The notes under the pieces were generated by a model. That model saw nothing but the letters and a program-made list of their open reading frames with translations. It was not told the DNA's origin and searched no databases. Shown here one piece after another: positions 26,191 to 35,166 of a stretch of DNA of 64,000 nt; positions within the stretch are counted from its first letter, which is position 1; the number at the start of each line of letters is the position of its first letter. The translations under genes were made by a program, and so were the position numbers. Origin of the DNA: Oleispira sp963851095 (lineage in GTDB: Bacteria; Pseudomonadota; Gammaproteobacteria; Pseudomonadales; Oceanobacteraceae); the NCBI GenBank assembly GCA_963851095.1, contig CAWKOX010000031.1, forward strand, positions 20,814-84,813, read 5' to 3'.

Positions 26191-27072
26191 CTATTTAGCA
26201 GCGTTCTGTAAAGCAGCAATGCGATCATCTAGTGGAGGGTGGCTAGCAAATAAAGCCGATAATTTACCTTCGCCACCAATACCAAAGGCCACCAGCTCGC
26301 CACTGAGTTCACTTGGCTGATCATAGGTTTCTTTTAAGCGCATAAGAGCACTTGCCATCGCAGCATTGCTGGTTAACGCTGCACCCGCTTCATCTGCACG
26401 ATATTCACGACGACGACTAAACCAAGCAACGATGGTTGAGGCTAGAATACCCAATACAATTTCTGCAACAAAAGTGGTCACATAAAACGCGATACCTGGG
26501 CCATCTTCGTTTTTGAAAACCGCTTTATCAACAAAGTTACCGATGATACGGGCAAAGAACATAACAAATGCGTTTACCACACCTTGAATCAAGGCAAGGG
26601 TAACCATGTCGCCGTTGGCAACGTGGCCAATTTCGTGGCCTAAAACCGCAGCCACTTCGTCTTTATTCATACGCTGTAATAGCCCGGTCGAGACCGCAAC
26701 AAGGGCGTTGTTTTTATTCCAACCCGTGGCAAAAGCATTCGGCGCATCAGAATGGAAAATACCCACTTCTGGCATGCCAATACCAGCTTTGTCGGCAAGC
26801 TCTTTTACCGTGCTATACAACCACTGTTCAGAAGCATTTTGTGGTTGATCAATCACTTGAACACCCATGCTTCGCTTGGCCATCCACTTAGAAATCAGTA
26901 AGGATACAAAGGACCCTGCCATACCAAACACCAAGCAGAAGGCGAGCAGGTTATTTAGATTTAAGTTATTACCTTGTTCTAGATAACTACCCACACCCAA
27001 TAAACTTAAGGTGATACTGGCAACCGCGATGACCGCTAAGTTGGTTAATAAAAATAATACGATTCTCATCAT
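26191..27072 (-). CDS. htpX: Membrane metalloprotease HtpX
   Basis: The 293-residue M48 peptidase has GAGGAG at 10 bases upstream. Two N-terminal TM segments precede the catalytic zinc motif HEIGH (in LGHEIGHVANGD, near residue 144). A further TM pair and the third zinc ligand region SRRREYRADEAGA follow. It degrades misfolded membrane proteins at the inner-membrane cytoplasmic face together with FtsH. It is monocistronic. A 13-bp palindrome TACAATAATTGTA (27141-27153) lies in its promoter region. Confidence 0.95.
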   Translation of the reverse strand: MMRIVLFLLTNLAVIAVASITLSLLGVGSYLEQGNNLNLNNLLAFCLVFGMAGSFVSLLISKWMAKRSMGVQVIDQPQNASEQWLYSTVKELADKAGIGMPEVGIFHSDAPNAFATGWNKNNALVAVSTGLLQRMNKDEVAAVLGHEIGHVANGDMVTLALIQGVVNAFVMFFARIIGNFVDKAVFKNEDGPGIAFYVTTFVAEIVLGILASTIVAWFSRRREYRADEAGAALTSNAAMASALMRLKETYDQPSELSGELVAFGIGGEGKLSALFASHPPLDDRIAALQNAAK

Positions 27073-27156
27073 CAGAGAATGCTCCTCAAAATGGACTAAC
27101 GCGCAAGACTGCTCGTTAATGGGTTACTGCATTAAATATCTACAATAATTGTATAT

Positions 27157-27180
27157 ATGCCGTCTATTGACGGCATTTTC
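27157..27180. terminator. Hairpin downstream of aroE, possible terminator
   Basis: ATGCCGTC (27157-27164), TATT loop, GACGGCAT (27169-27176), then TTTTC in the plus direction. It lies 76 bp past the aroE stop and 85 bp before htpX. The T-tract is short in both directions. Confidence 0.4.
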
Positions 27181-27255
27181 AACAATTATTAGCGCTTTAA
27201 AAGATTCTTTTGGTCAGAAAATGTCAACGAGCAAATACGCTCGAGACAAGAAGGG

Positions 27256-28087
27256 CTATGCCTTGGCGGGAACTAAGCTATTGCGCATACTGCTGATCAC
27301 AGGAGCTGAATCAGGTCGAACGCCGCGCCATGTTGTAAAAGATTCTGCGGCTTGCTCAACCAGCATGCCTAAACCATCTAGCGTCAGTGCCGCATTATGG
27401 CTCGCAGCCCACTGGTTAAATATGGTCGGTTCAGCGCCATACATCATGTCATAGCAGAGGGTATTTTGATGAATTACAGATTCTGGAATCGGCGGTAGCT
27501 CACCACTTAAGCTCGCAGAGGTACCGTTGATGATTACATCAAATTGCCCCTCAATTTGATCAAATCCACAACCCACAATCGTGCCGATGTCTGAGAAATC
27601 AGCGGCTAAGACTTTGGGCCTTTGAAACCGTTCGATTGGCAACCACGACTTCTAATGGCTTTTCTTCCAGCACAGGCTCTAAGATGCCACGCACTGCGCC
27701 ACCCGCACCGAGTACCAATACTCGCTTACCGACAATGTCGCAGCCGTTATTCACGGTGATGTCTCGTACCATACCAATACCATCGGTATTATCAGCGTGA
27801 ATAGAACCGTCTTCTTTTTTAATTAAGGTATTCACCGCTCCCGCTCGTAAGGCACGAGACGAGTAAGTATCAGCATATTGCCAAGCGTCTTCTTTAAACG
27901 GCACTGTTACGTTTAATCCAAAGCCCGAGCGGAAAAAGCTATTGGCTTCATCGCTAAACTTTTCTAACGGCACTAAGATGGCCGAATAGATCAGGTCTTG
28001 CCCAGTTTGCTCTGCAAAAGCGCTGTGTATTTGTGGACTCTTACTGTGGTTGATAGGGTTGCCCATCACCGCATATAAATCACTCAT
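27256..28087 (-). CDS. aroE: Shikimate dehydrogenase AroE, interrupted by one frameshift
   Basis: The first frame (28087-27599) gives residues 1-162 with the shikimate site NPINHSKSPQIHSAFAEQ, catalytic Lys in LNVTVPFKEDAW, DNTDGIGMV, and the NADP site VLGAGGAVRGIL. It ends soon after VVANRTVSKAQ. The second frame (to 27256) resumes as KVLAADFSDIG and continues with FDVIINGTSASLSGELPPI and DMMYGAEPTIF to the normal end. A single extra C near 27616-27620 explains the break. The corrected length is about 276 aa, as expected. It reduces 3-dehydroshikimate. It follows hemF by 2 bp. A consensus error is likelier than true loss. Confidence 0.88.
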
Positions 28088-28089
28088 GA

Positions 28090-29040
28090 TTAAACCCAGT
28101 CTTTGTGCGGAAGAAAATCAGTGTATAACTTAGCTTCTGGAGAACCTTCTTCAGGACTCCAGTTATAATCCCAATGCGTTACCGGTGGCAGCGACATTAA
28201 AATCGATTCGGTACGGCCATTAGACTGTAAACCAAAGATAGTGCCACGGTCATAGACCAGATTGAACTCGACATAACGGCCACGACGATAGCACTGGAAC
28301 TTACGCTCACGTTCACCGTATTCGGTATCTTTGCGCTTAGCCATAATCGGGCAATAAGCATCGATATAAGAATTGGCAATCGCCTGCATAAAATCAAACG
28401 ACTGATCAAAATCGATTGCGCCATGCCAGCTATTTAAATCATCAAAGAATAGACCGCCTACACCACGATTTTCATCACGATGCTTCAAATAGAAGTACTC
28501 ATCACACCATTTTTTATACTTTGGATATACGTCTGCGCCAAAAGGTTCACAGGCATTCTTTGCCGTCTGATGCCAAAAAATCACATCGTCTTCAAAAGCA
28601 TAGAAGGGCGTTAGATCAAAACCACCACCAAACCACCAAACGGGCTCTTCACCTTCTTTTTCAGCGACAAACATACGCACATTAGCGTGTGACGTTGGCA
28701 CATAAGGGTTACGCGGATGTATGACTAAAGAAACACCCATCGCTTGGAAGCTGCGGCCCGCTAATTCTGGACGAGCATTGGTCGCCGACGCAGGTAACTG
28801 AGCGCCCATAACATGAGAAAAGTTAACACCGCCTTTCTCAATCACTACGCCTTGCTCAAGTACACGGCTACGGCCACCGCCACCTTCTTCACGCAACCAA
28901 GATTCTTCAATGAATTTGCCTCCACCATCTTGCTCTTCTAAGGCCGCACAAATGCGATCTTGTAAATCCAGCAAGAAACTTTTAACGGCTTCAATTTCTA
29001 TATGAGTAACTTTTTCGGTTTTGGCCGTGTCTTGGCTCAT
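28090..29040 (-). CDS. hemF: Aerobic coproporphyrinogen III oxidase HemF
   Basis: The 316-residue enzyme has all family blocks: RSRVLEQGVVIEKGGVNFSH, RNPYVPTSHANVRMF, WWFGGGFDLTPFY, KYKKWCDEYFYLKHR, RGVGGLFFDDLN and EFNLVYDRGTIFGLQSNGR. It decarboxylates two propionates of coproporphyrinogen III using O2 in haem synthesis, soluble in the cytosol. hemF and aroE are adjacent as in Pseudomonas. Confidence 0.97.
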   Translation of the reverse strand: MSQDTAKTEKVTHIEIEAVKSFLLDLQDRICAALEEQDGGGKFIEESWLREEGGGGRSRVLEQGVVIEKGGVNFSHVMGAQLPASATNARPELAGRSFQAMGVSLVIHPRNPYVPTSHANVRMFVAEKEGEEPVWWFGGGFDLTPFYAFEDDVIFWHQTAKNACEPFGADVYPKYKKWCDEYFYLKHRDENRGVGGLFFDDLNSWHGAIDFDQSFDFMQAIANSYIDAYCPIMAKRKDTEYGERERKFQCYRRGRYVEFNLVYDRGTIFGLQSNGRTESILMSLPPVTHWDYNWSPEEGSPEAKLYTDFLPHKDWV

Positions 29041-29124
29041 GTCTCGAGACTCTTTTAATTAACGTTAATAATAATCTTTTACGTAACAATTTTTGATACT
29101 AACAATCGTTTCTAAACTCTGTGA

Positions 29125-29682
29125 CTATCTTACCCTTTGACCATCAAGAGTACGAATTTCTGAGGGCTTGGAATACCCACCTAATTCACCCGGCAAAATA
29201 TAACTGAGCTGATCATTAAAATACTGACGCACGTCTTCTGCAGACATGGCTGCTGCCAGTCCAGTAGGATTTGCTGAGGTTGAAATAATAGGGCCGACCG
29301 CCGCACACAATTCTTGCACCTGCGGATGACGGCTAAAGCGCACCGCAATACTGTTATGCTGACCGCGCACCGATTCGGACACTGATGATTTACAAGGTAA
29401 TATCCAGGTCACTGGATGCGGATACTCTTGTGCAATTTGTTGTTGATGTTCTGTGCTTAAGGGTAATAAGAATGCTTCAATATCCGACAGCTGAGCACAT
29501 AAAACAATCATGCCTTTTTCTAATGGCCGTTGCTTAAGTCGTAGAATTTCTTTAATAGCGACTTCATCAGTCCACAAGCAACCTAACCCCCACACACCTT
29601 CTGTTGGGTAGGCAATAACACCACCCGTTTGTAAGCGACTGACGGCTTGTTGTAGATGACTATTTTCGAAGGGCTCAGACAC
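29125..29682 (-). CDS. tsaC: Threonylcarbamoyl-AMP synthase TsaC (YrdC/RimN)
   Basis: The 185-residue protein has the YrdC fold: GGVIAYPTEGVWGLGC, IKEILRLKQRPLEKGMIVL, HPVTWILPCK, IAVRFSRHPQV and ISTSANPTGLAAAMS. It makes threonylcarbamoyl-adenylate from threonine, bicarbonate and ATP for the t6A37 tRNA modification. The single-domain TsaC form is used. It lies between hemF and dprA as in Pseudomonas. Confidence 0.95.
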   Translation of the reverse strand: MSEPFENSHLQQAVSRLQTGGVIAYPTEGVWGLGCLWTDEVAIKEILRLKQRPLEKGMIVLCAQLSDIEAFLLPLSTEHQQQIAQEYPHPVTWILPCKSSVSESVRGQHNSIAVRFSRHPQVQELCAAVGPIISTSANPTGLAAAMSAEDVRQYFNDQLSYILPGELGGYSKPSEIRTLDGQRVR

Positions 29683-29748
29683 AATAAACTCGTTTTAACT
29701 AAATAAGGCTTTTGCAGATTATAGAGGATGAACCTTCATCCGCACAGC

Positions 29749-30984
29749 TTACAGCCGCACATAGCCGCCTGGGGTTTGTGCGATTTGCCCTTTAAGTTCC
29801 ATTAACATCAGCTGTTGAGCGATTTCAGCAACGCTCAATCCGGTGCGATTAACCAAGGCATCAATCGACGTTGGCACGACATCCAGAGCTTGATAAATTG
29901 TTTTACTCATACCGCTTAACTTTGGCCCTACAGCCTTTGACGCGGATGATGTTTGAGCGGTTTGTGATATTTCTGAGTCTGAGGAAGCAGTAGAAGAAGC
30001 GGCAAAGAAGTCTTCTTGTTGCTGCTCTTGCGACAGTGGCGCTGATCGCGTTTCAACCGCCAAATCCGAATTCAGCAAAGCAATAATATCCCCAGCATCC
30101 TCGATTAGACTAGCCCCTTCTTTGATCAAAAGATGACAGCCTCGACTCAGAGGATTACTCACCGCGCCGGGTAAGGCAAAAACTTCACGACCTTGTTCCG
30201 CCGCCAAGCGAGCCGTAATTAAAGAGCCGCTTTTAAGCGCAGCTTCGATCACCAAGGTGCCCAAACTCATACCACTCACAATCCGATTACGCCTTGGAAA
30301 ATGCTGCGCAAGTGCCTTAATGTCCGGTAAATGTTCCGACAATAAAACCCCTCCCGCACTGACGATTTTATCTGCTAATGCTTGATGACGCTTGGGATAA
30401 ATTTCTTCTAAGCCCGAGCCTAATACCGCAATGGTTTTACCCAAACCAAGGCCTGTCGCATTATTCAGCGCGCCACTATGAGCCTCGCCATCAATGCCAA
30501 TCGCCAAGCCACTAATCACATGCCAATCAGAAGCGACCAGCTGTTGCGCGATAGTAAACGCTTGCTCGCGGCCATAATGGCTAGGGTTACGACTGCCTAC
30601 AATGGCAATACTAGGCTCGTTCAATAGTTGAGGATTACCACGATAAAACAAAAAGATAGGCGCATCACGTAAGATGCTTAAAGCATCTGGGTAATATTCA
30701 TCATCGGGCATTAATACGCCGCAATCAGGTTGCTGACACCAATGTTGTATTTTTTGCCAACCGGCATATACAAAGGGATTAAGTTGATCGGTCGATGCTT
30801 GTAATCGTTGCCACTCATGAGCGCGCTCTGGTTTTAATCCAAAAGCGATAAGATCTTCAGCACTATGATTGATTAAATCGGAGCTTGTTGGCAGCTGCTC
30901 TCTAACTTTATTGAGCGCAATACTGCCAATGCCAGGGATGCTTGATAGAGTCCACCAAGCGAAGAGCACCTCATCCTTGAGCAT
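29749..30984 (-). CDS. dprA: DNA-processing protein DprA (Smf)
   Basis: The product is 411 residues. An N-terminal HhH/SAM-like region (1-75) is followed by the Rossmann DNA-binding core: SIAIVGSRNPSHYGREQA, HVISGLAIGIDGEAHSGAL, IAVLGSGLEEIYPKRH, PRRNRIVSGMSLGTLVIEA and GREVFALPG. The C-terminal winged helix is at about residues 350-411 (ALVNRTGLSVAEIAQQLMLM). A low-complexity Ser/Thr/Gln linker precedes it. DprA loads RecA on incoming single-stranded DNA in natural transformation. It is 36 bp after the tsaP stop, so co-transcribed. Confidence 0.94.
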   Translation of the reverse strand: MLKDEVLFAWWTLSSIPGIGSIALNKVREQLPTSSDLINHSAEDLIAFGLKPERAHEWQRLQASTDQLNPFVYAGWQKIQHWCQQPDCGVLMPDDEYYPDALSILRDAPIFLFYRGNPQLLNEPSIAIVGSRNPSHYGREQAFTIAQQLVASDWHVISGLAIGIDGEAHSGALNNATGLGLGKTIAVLGSGLEEIYPKRHQALADKIVSAGGVLLSEHLPDIKALAQHFPRRNRIVSGMSLGTLVIEAALKSGSLITARLAAEQGREVFALPGAVSNPLSRGCHLLIKEGASLIEDAGDIIALLNSDLAVETRSAPLSQEQQQEDFFAASSTASSDSEISQTAQTSSASKAVGPKLSGMSKTIYQALDVVPTSIDALVNRTGLSVAEIAQQLMLMELKGQIAQTPGGYVRL

Positions 30985-31020
30985 GCTGTTTCCTTTTTCT
31001 ATGTTCTTTGTAATACGTCC

Positions 31021-32058
31021 CTAGTAAGGGCTACGTACCTGATCGCCTACATTCAATGCACGCGTTGCTTTTGTTACTAGCGCATACGATAACTTCTCGT
31101 AAGAGCGGAATACCATTAACTGGCCCGCTTTCTCGGCAGGTAAACGTACTTGCTCTTTCTTAGTACGGTCACGAACCACTTCACCGCGCTTCATAATATC
31201 AAGTACTGCACCTTCAGTAACGCCATCACGAGTTCCCTTGTTGATCACAATCATGCTGTATTGACCAATTTGAGTAACACCGCCAGGGACTGAAATAATG
31301 AAACCATCGACATAATCATCTGGTGCTTTCGGCTGAAAGCGAGCAATAACTTGTCTGTTTTCGGTCGTTAATAAACGATCGCCTTCTACCACTTGCTGGC
31401 TTGTTTTAACCAACTCGAGTTTAACGATGTCTTTTTCATTACTGATAACGTTGGCTAGACCAATTTCTTTCGCTTCAAGGCCTAATACTTCTTCCGTCAC
31501 CGGATCTTTATAAACAACACTGGCACGGAACAAACCATAAGCGTTTGCGTAGCCATCAGTGAAATCACCACGGCCATAAGCAGTACCACCCGCACCATTC
31601 ATAATACGACCACCACCAGCAGAAAGAATATAAGGTGCCGCTTCAAGATCGCCTTTCTCTACAATGCGGTTACGCGTAATGAATGGCATAATGGCATCCA
31701 TAGGAATCGTTGGGATAGCGGATTCAATGGGTTCGATTCGAGCGGTCGGGGTCATTTTAATCGTGCGACTGCCTTCGCCTCGTTTAACCACAGAGACTTT
31801 CATTTCACCATCAATCATCATCAGGCCGATAATATCGCCTGGAAAGATCAAATGTGGGTTGTTAATTTGGTCATTTTGATACCAGATATTAGGCCACTGC
31901 CAAGCGTCATCTGTATAGCGCTCTGCAATTCCCCATAGCGTATCGCCTTTCTTAACCGTATATCGCTCTGGCGCATCTGGTTTTAGCGTTAAAGCGTGAC
32001 TAATTGTGCTTACTACGAGAAAAATCGCAGTAATTAGGTAACGAACTGTTTTGCTCAT
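31021..32058 (-). CDS. LysM-domain protein, TsaP-like pilus secretin-associated protein
   Basis: The 345-residue exported protein has a signal peptide (about 1-22). The LysM domain at about 33-82 (YTVKKGDTLWGIAERY, IWYQNDQINNPHLIFPGDI) binds peptidoglycan. The remainder holds a FlgT-like C-terminal part (GVTQIGQYSMIVINKGTRDG, VTKATRALNVGDQV). This architecture and the place between dprA and def match TsaP, which anchors the type IV pilus secretin to the cell wall. No pilus genes are in the window, so the name rests on synteny and domains. Confidence 0.8.
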   Translation of the reverse strand: MSKTVRYLITAIFLVVSTISHALTLKPDAPERYTVKKGDTLWGIAERYTDDAWQWPNIWYQNDQINNPHLIFPGDIIGLMMIDGEMKVSVVKRGEGSRTIKMTPTARIEPIESAIPTIPMDAIMPFITRNRIVEKGDLEAAPYILSAGGGRIMNGAGGTAYGRGDFTDGYANAYGLFRASVVYKDPVTEEVLGLEAKEIGLANVISNEKDIVKLELVKTSQQVVEGDRLLTTENRQVIARFQPKAPDDYVDGFIISVPGGVTQIGQYSMIVINKGTRDGVTEGAVLDIMKRGEVVRDRTKKEQVRLPAEKAGQLMVFRSYEKLSYALVTKATRALNVGDQVRSPY

Positions 32059-32201
32059 CCTATAATCCCTTTATCATTGGCATATAAGCCAACAGTCTTG
32101 TTTAGCCTTGTTATTATTGAAGACGCTATTTATTAAAAGTAGCTCTAACTATGACATATTAACAAGTTAAGCCCCAATAGTAATATAAGTGCATCACATC
32201 T

Positions 32202-32723
32202 ATGGCCATATTAGAAATACTAGAGTACCCAGATAAGCGTCTGCGTACAATTGCAAAACCCGTTACAGAAGTCACGGATAAAATTCGAGAAATCATCGAT
32301 GACATGTTTGATACCATGTACGAAGCACCGGGGATTGGCCTTGCGGCAAGTCAGGTCGACGTACATTTGCGTATTGTGACAATGGATTTATCTGAAGATA
32401 AATCTGAGCCGCTGGTTTTTATTAACCCAGAAGTCACTGTTTTGGACGGTGAATTAGAAAGCATGCAAGAAGGCTGCTTATCGGTTCCTGGCTTCTATGA
32501 AGACGTAACGCGTATTGAGCACTGTCTTGTTAAAGCACTTGATCGCGACGGAAAGCCTTTCGAATTAGAAGCCCGGGGCTTACTAGCCGTGTGTATTCAG
32601 CATGAGCTGGATCATTTAGAAGGTAAGCTGATGGTTGATTATCTATCACCACTGAAGCGCAACCGCATTAAATCTAAGCTAGAAAAACAACACAAGATCG
32701 AAGCGCGCAACAATCGTCGTTAA
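32202..32723 (+). CDS. def: Peptide deformylase
   Basis: The 173-residue metalloenzyme shows the three class-I motifs: GIGLAASQ, EGCLSVPGF (metal Cys) and QHELDHLEG (two metal His plus catalytic Glu). It removes formyl groups from nascent proteins. It pairs with fmt (45 bp downstream), which adds the formyl group to initiator tRNA. It is divergent from tsaP across a 143-bp promoter region. Confidence 0.98.
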   Translation: MAILEILEYPDKRLRTIAKPVTEVTDKIREIIDDMFDTMYEAPGIGLAASQVDVHLRIVTMDLSEDKSEPLVFINPEVTVLDGELESMQEGCLSVPGFYEDVTRIEHCLVKALDRDGKPFELEARGLLAVCIQHELDHLEGKLMVDYLSPLKRNRIKSKLEKQHKIEARNNRR

Positions 32724-32768
32724 AGCATTGTCGCCCTTACTACTCATTAGCTACCTGAAAGAGAGATT

Positions 32769-33722
32769 ATGGACGCCTTGAATATTGTTTTTGCCGGTAC
32801 GCCGGATTTCGCCGCTGGTCATTTACAGGCATTAATAGACAGTCGACATAATGTGGTTGGCGTATACAGCCAACCCGATCGCCCAGCAGGGCGTGGTAAG
32901 AAACTGCAGCCTAGCCCAGTAAAACAGTTAGCACTTGAGCATAATATTCCGGTCTTTCAACCGCTGAATTTTAAGCAAGAAGGCGCTATTGCAGAACTTG
33001 AATCCTTAAATGCCGACATCATGATTGTTGTCGCTTATGGTTTATTGCTGCCTTTAGCGGTTCTTGAGGCTCCTAAAATGGGCTGCTTAAACGTTCACGC
33101 CTCTATTTTGCCTCGCTGGCGGGGTGCTGCACCGATTCAACGTGCGATTCAAGCAGGGGATACCGAAACTGGAATCACCATCATGCAAATGGATGTTGGG
33201 TTGGATACTGGCGATATGTTAAGTAAAACCTTACTCGATATTCATGCCGACGAAACCGGTGGCAGCTTGCATGATCGCTTATTAGAAAAAGGGCCGACCG
33301 CCTTACTGCAAACACTCACGTTATTACAAGCAGGTGAAGCGATTGCCGAGAAGCAAGATGACTCTCTCGCCAACTACGCTCATAAGTTAACCAAAGAAGA
33401 AGCGTTAATTGATTGGTGCTTACCTGCAAAAGACATTGAATTAAGTGTTCGTGCCTTTAATCCATTCCCGTGCGCTTTTACCCTGCTAGGTGATCAACGC
33501 ATTAAAGTTTGGCAAGCTATTACCTTAGACGAAGCGACCAATCTGCTACCCGGTACGATCGCTCGCGTCAGTAATGAAGGTATTGATGTCGCTACCGGTG
33601 CTGGCATGATTCGTTTATTAAACATTCAGCTGATCGGCAAAAAAGCCATGACCGTACGTGATTTTATCAATGGTCAGCCTAATCTCTTTCAGCCACAGCA
33701 TATGTTTGCTAGCCAGGCCTAA
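32769..33722 (+). CDS. fmt: Methionyl-tRNA formyltransferase
   Basis: The 317-residue enzyme has QPDRPAGRGKKLQPSPVKQL and the folate-binding/catalytic loop NVHASILPRWRGAAPIQRAI (Asn and His in NVHAS), with the Asp of GITIMQMDVGLDTGDML. The C-terminal OB-like domain recognises tRNA (VRAFNPFPCAF). It formylates Met-tRNAi with 10-formyl-THF. The order def-fmt-rsmB-trkA is conserved; gaps are 6 bp and 1 bp. Confidence 0.98.
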   Translation: MDALNIVFAGTPDFAAGHLQALIDSRHNVVGVYSQPDRPAGRGKKLQPSPVKQLALEHNIPVFQPLNFKQEGAIAELESLNADIMIVVAYGLLLPLAVLEAPKMGCLNVHASILPRWRGAAPIQRAIQAGDTETGITIMQMDVGLDTGDMLSKTLLDIHADETGGSLHDRLLEKGPTALLQTLTLLQAGEAIAEKQDDSLANYAHKLTKEEALIDWCLPAKDIELSVRAFNPFPCAFTLLGDQRIKVWQAITLDEATNLLPGTIARVSNEGIDVATGAGMIRLLNIQLIGKKAMTVRDFINGQPNLFQPQHMFASQA

Positions 33723-33728
33723 TTAACT

Positions 33729-35165
33729 ATGTCTAAACCTACATCGTCTAAACCTACACAGCCTAATTCAGCACCGTCTAAGCTAGCCAGCTTTGATGCA
33801 TCAACCTTTACAGTAAAAACCCCAGCGACAAAAAATATCCGAGCCATCGCGGCGCGGGTTTTGACTCAGGTTCAGTACGGCCAATCATTAGCTCAGTGCT
33901 TACCTGCCGCTGAAGAGAAAATTGAGTTTGACGATATCCCATTTTTACGTGAACTTTGCTACGGCAGTTGCCGCTGGTATTTCCGTTTAAATGCATTGGC
34001 AAAAATGCTGCTCGAAAAACCCTTCCACGATGATGATGAAGACCTGCACCAATTATTAATCATTGGTCTGTATCAGCTAAACATTCAACAAAAAGCGGCT
34101 CATGCCGCTATTTTTGAAACCGTAGAAGCCGCCGCCAGCCTAGACAAACCCTACTGTAAAGGGGTGATCAACGCCTGCTTACGTCGTTATGACCGTGAAC
34201 ATGTTGAGCTAATCGAATCACTAGGCAATAACCCTGTCACCTTGCACAGCCACCCTAAGTGGCTCGTGAAAGCGTTGAAAAAAGCGTGGCCTGATAATTA
34301 TTTAGACATCATGGAGGCCAATAACCAACACCCTCCGTTTTGCATCCGCGTGAATCAGCAGCATCATACGCGCGAAGAATATCTAGCCATACTAGAACAA
34401 GCCGGTATTGAAGCCAGCGCAGGAAAGTTCGCTGAACACAGTATTTATCTCGCCCATGCGATGAATGTCTTTGAACTGCCTGGTTTCGAAGAGGGCTGGT
34501 GCAGCGTTCAAGACGAAGCCGCACAACTGGCTGCTGAACTGTTAGCACCACAAGCGGGCGAGCACATTCTTGATGCCTGCGCCGCGCCGGGTGGAAAGAC
34601 CTGTCACATTCTTGAAAGTGCAGCCGATTTAACCGTTACCGCCATTGATTTGGAAGAAAAGCGCTTAGCCCGCGTCACAGAAAACCTTGAACGCTTACAG
34701 CTAGAAGCAAAAACCATTGCTTGCGATGCCAATAATTTGGACGAGTGGTGGGACGGACAATTATTCGACCGTATTTTACTCGATGCGCCATGTGCTGCCA
34801 TTGGCGTAATTCGTCGTCATCCTGATATCAAATTGCTGCGCCGTAAAGAAGACATTGAGCAATTGGCCGATGTACAACTAGGCTTATTAACATCGCTTTG
34901 GTCTACCTTAAAACCCGGTGGCCGCTTGGTATACGCGACGTGCTCAATCATGCCGATGGAAAATGCCGCAGTGGTTGATGCATTTATTCAGACTCAAAAT
35001 GACTCACATCAGGACGTTCTGACCTACAGCCTTCAGAATAAAAGCTGGGGAGTAGAAAGTGGCCACGGACGACAGTTGTTCCCGCAACTCGCAAAGGCGT
35101 TGGACACGGGCACAGAGCAGGGTCATGATGGCTTCTATTACGCTGTATTAGAAAAGAAGAAATAG
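33729..35165 (+). CDS. rsmB: 16S rRNA (cytosine-967) methyltransferase RsmB
   Basis: The product is 478 residues, with an N-terminal NusB-like RNA-binding domain (about 35-170) followed by an m5C methyltransferase. The SAM motif is LDACAAPGGKTCHIL. The catalytic Cys pair is in DAPCAAIGVIRRHPDI (motif IV) and YATCSIMPMENA (motif VI). It methylates C967 of 16S rRNA. The first ~30 residues are rich in Ser/Pro/Thr with a tandem SKPTSSKPT and look disordered, so the true start may be later; the ATG at 33729 is kept because it lies 6 bp after fmt. Confidence 0.95.
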   Translation: MSKPTSSKPTQPNSAPSKLASFDASTFTVKTPATKNIRAIAARVLTQVQYGQSLAQCLPAAEEKIEFDDIPFLRELCYGSCRWYFRLNALAKMLLEKPFHDDDEDLHQLLIIGLYQLNIQQKAAHAAIFETVEAAASLDKPYCKGVINACLRRYDREHVELIESLGNNPVTLHSHPKWLVKALKKAWPDNYLDIMEANNQHPPFCIRVNQQHHTREEYLAILEQAGIEASAGKFAEHSIYLAHAMNVFELPGFEEGWCSVQDEAAQLAAELLAPQAGEHILDACAAPGGKTCHILESAADLTVTAIDLEEKRLARVTENLERLQLEAKTIACDANNLDEWWDGQLFDRILLDAPCAAIGVIRRHPDIKLLRRKEDIEQLADVQLGLLTSLWSTLKPGGRLVYATCSIMPMENAAVVDAFIQTQNDSHQDVLTYSLQNKSWGVESGHGRQLFPQLAKALDTGTEQGHDGFYYAVLEKKK

Positions 35166-35166
35166 A

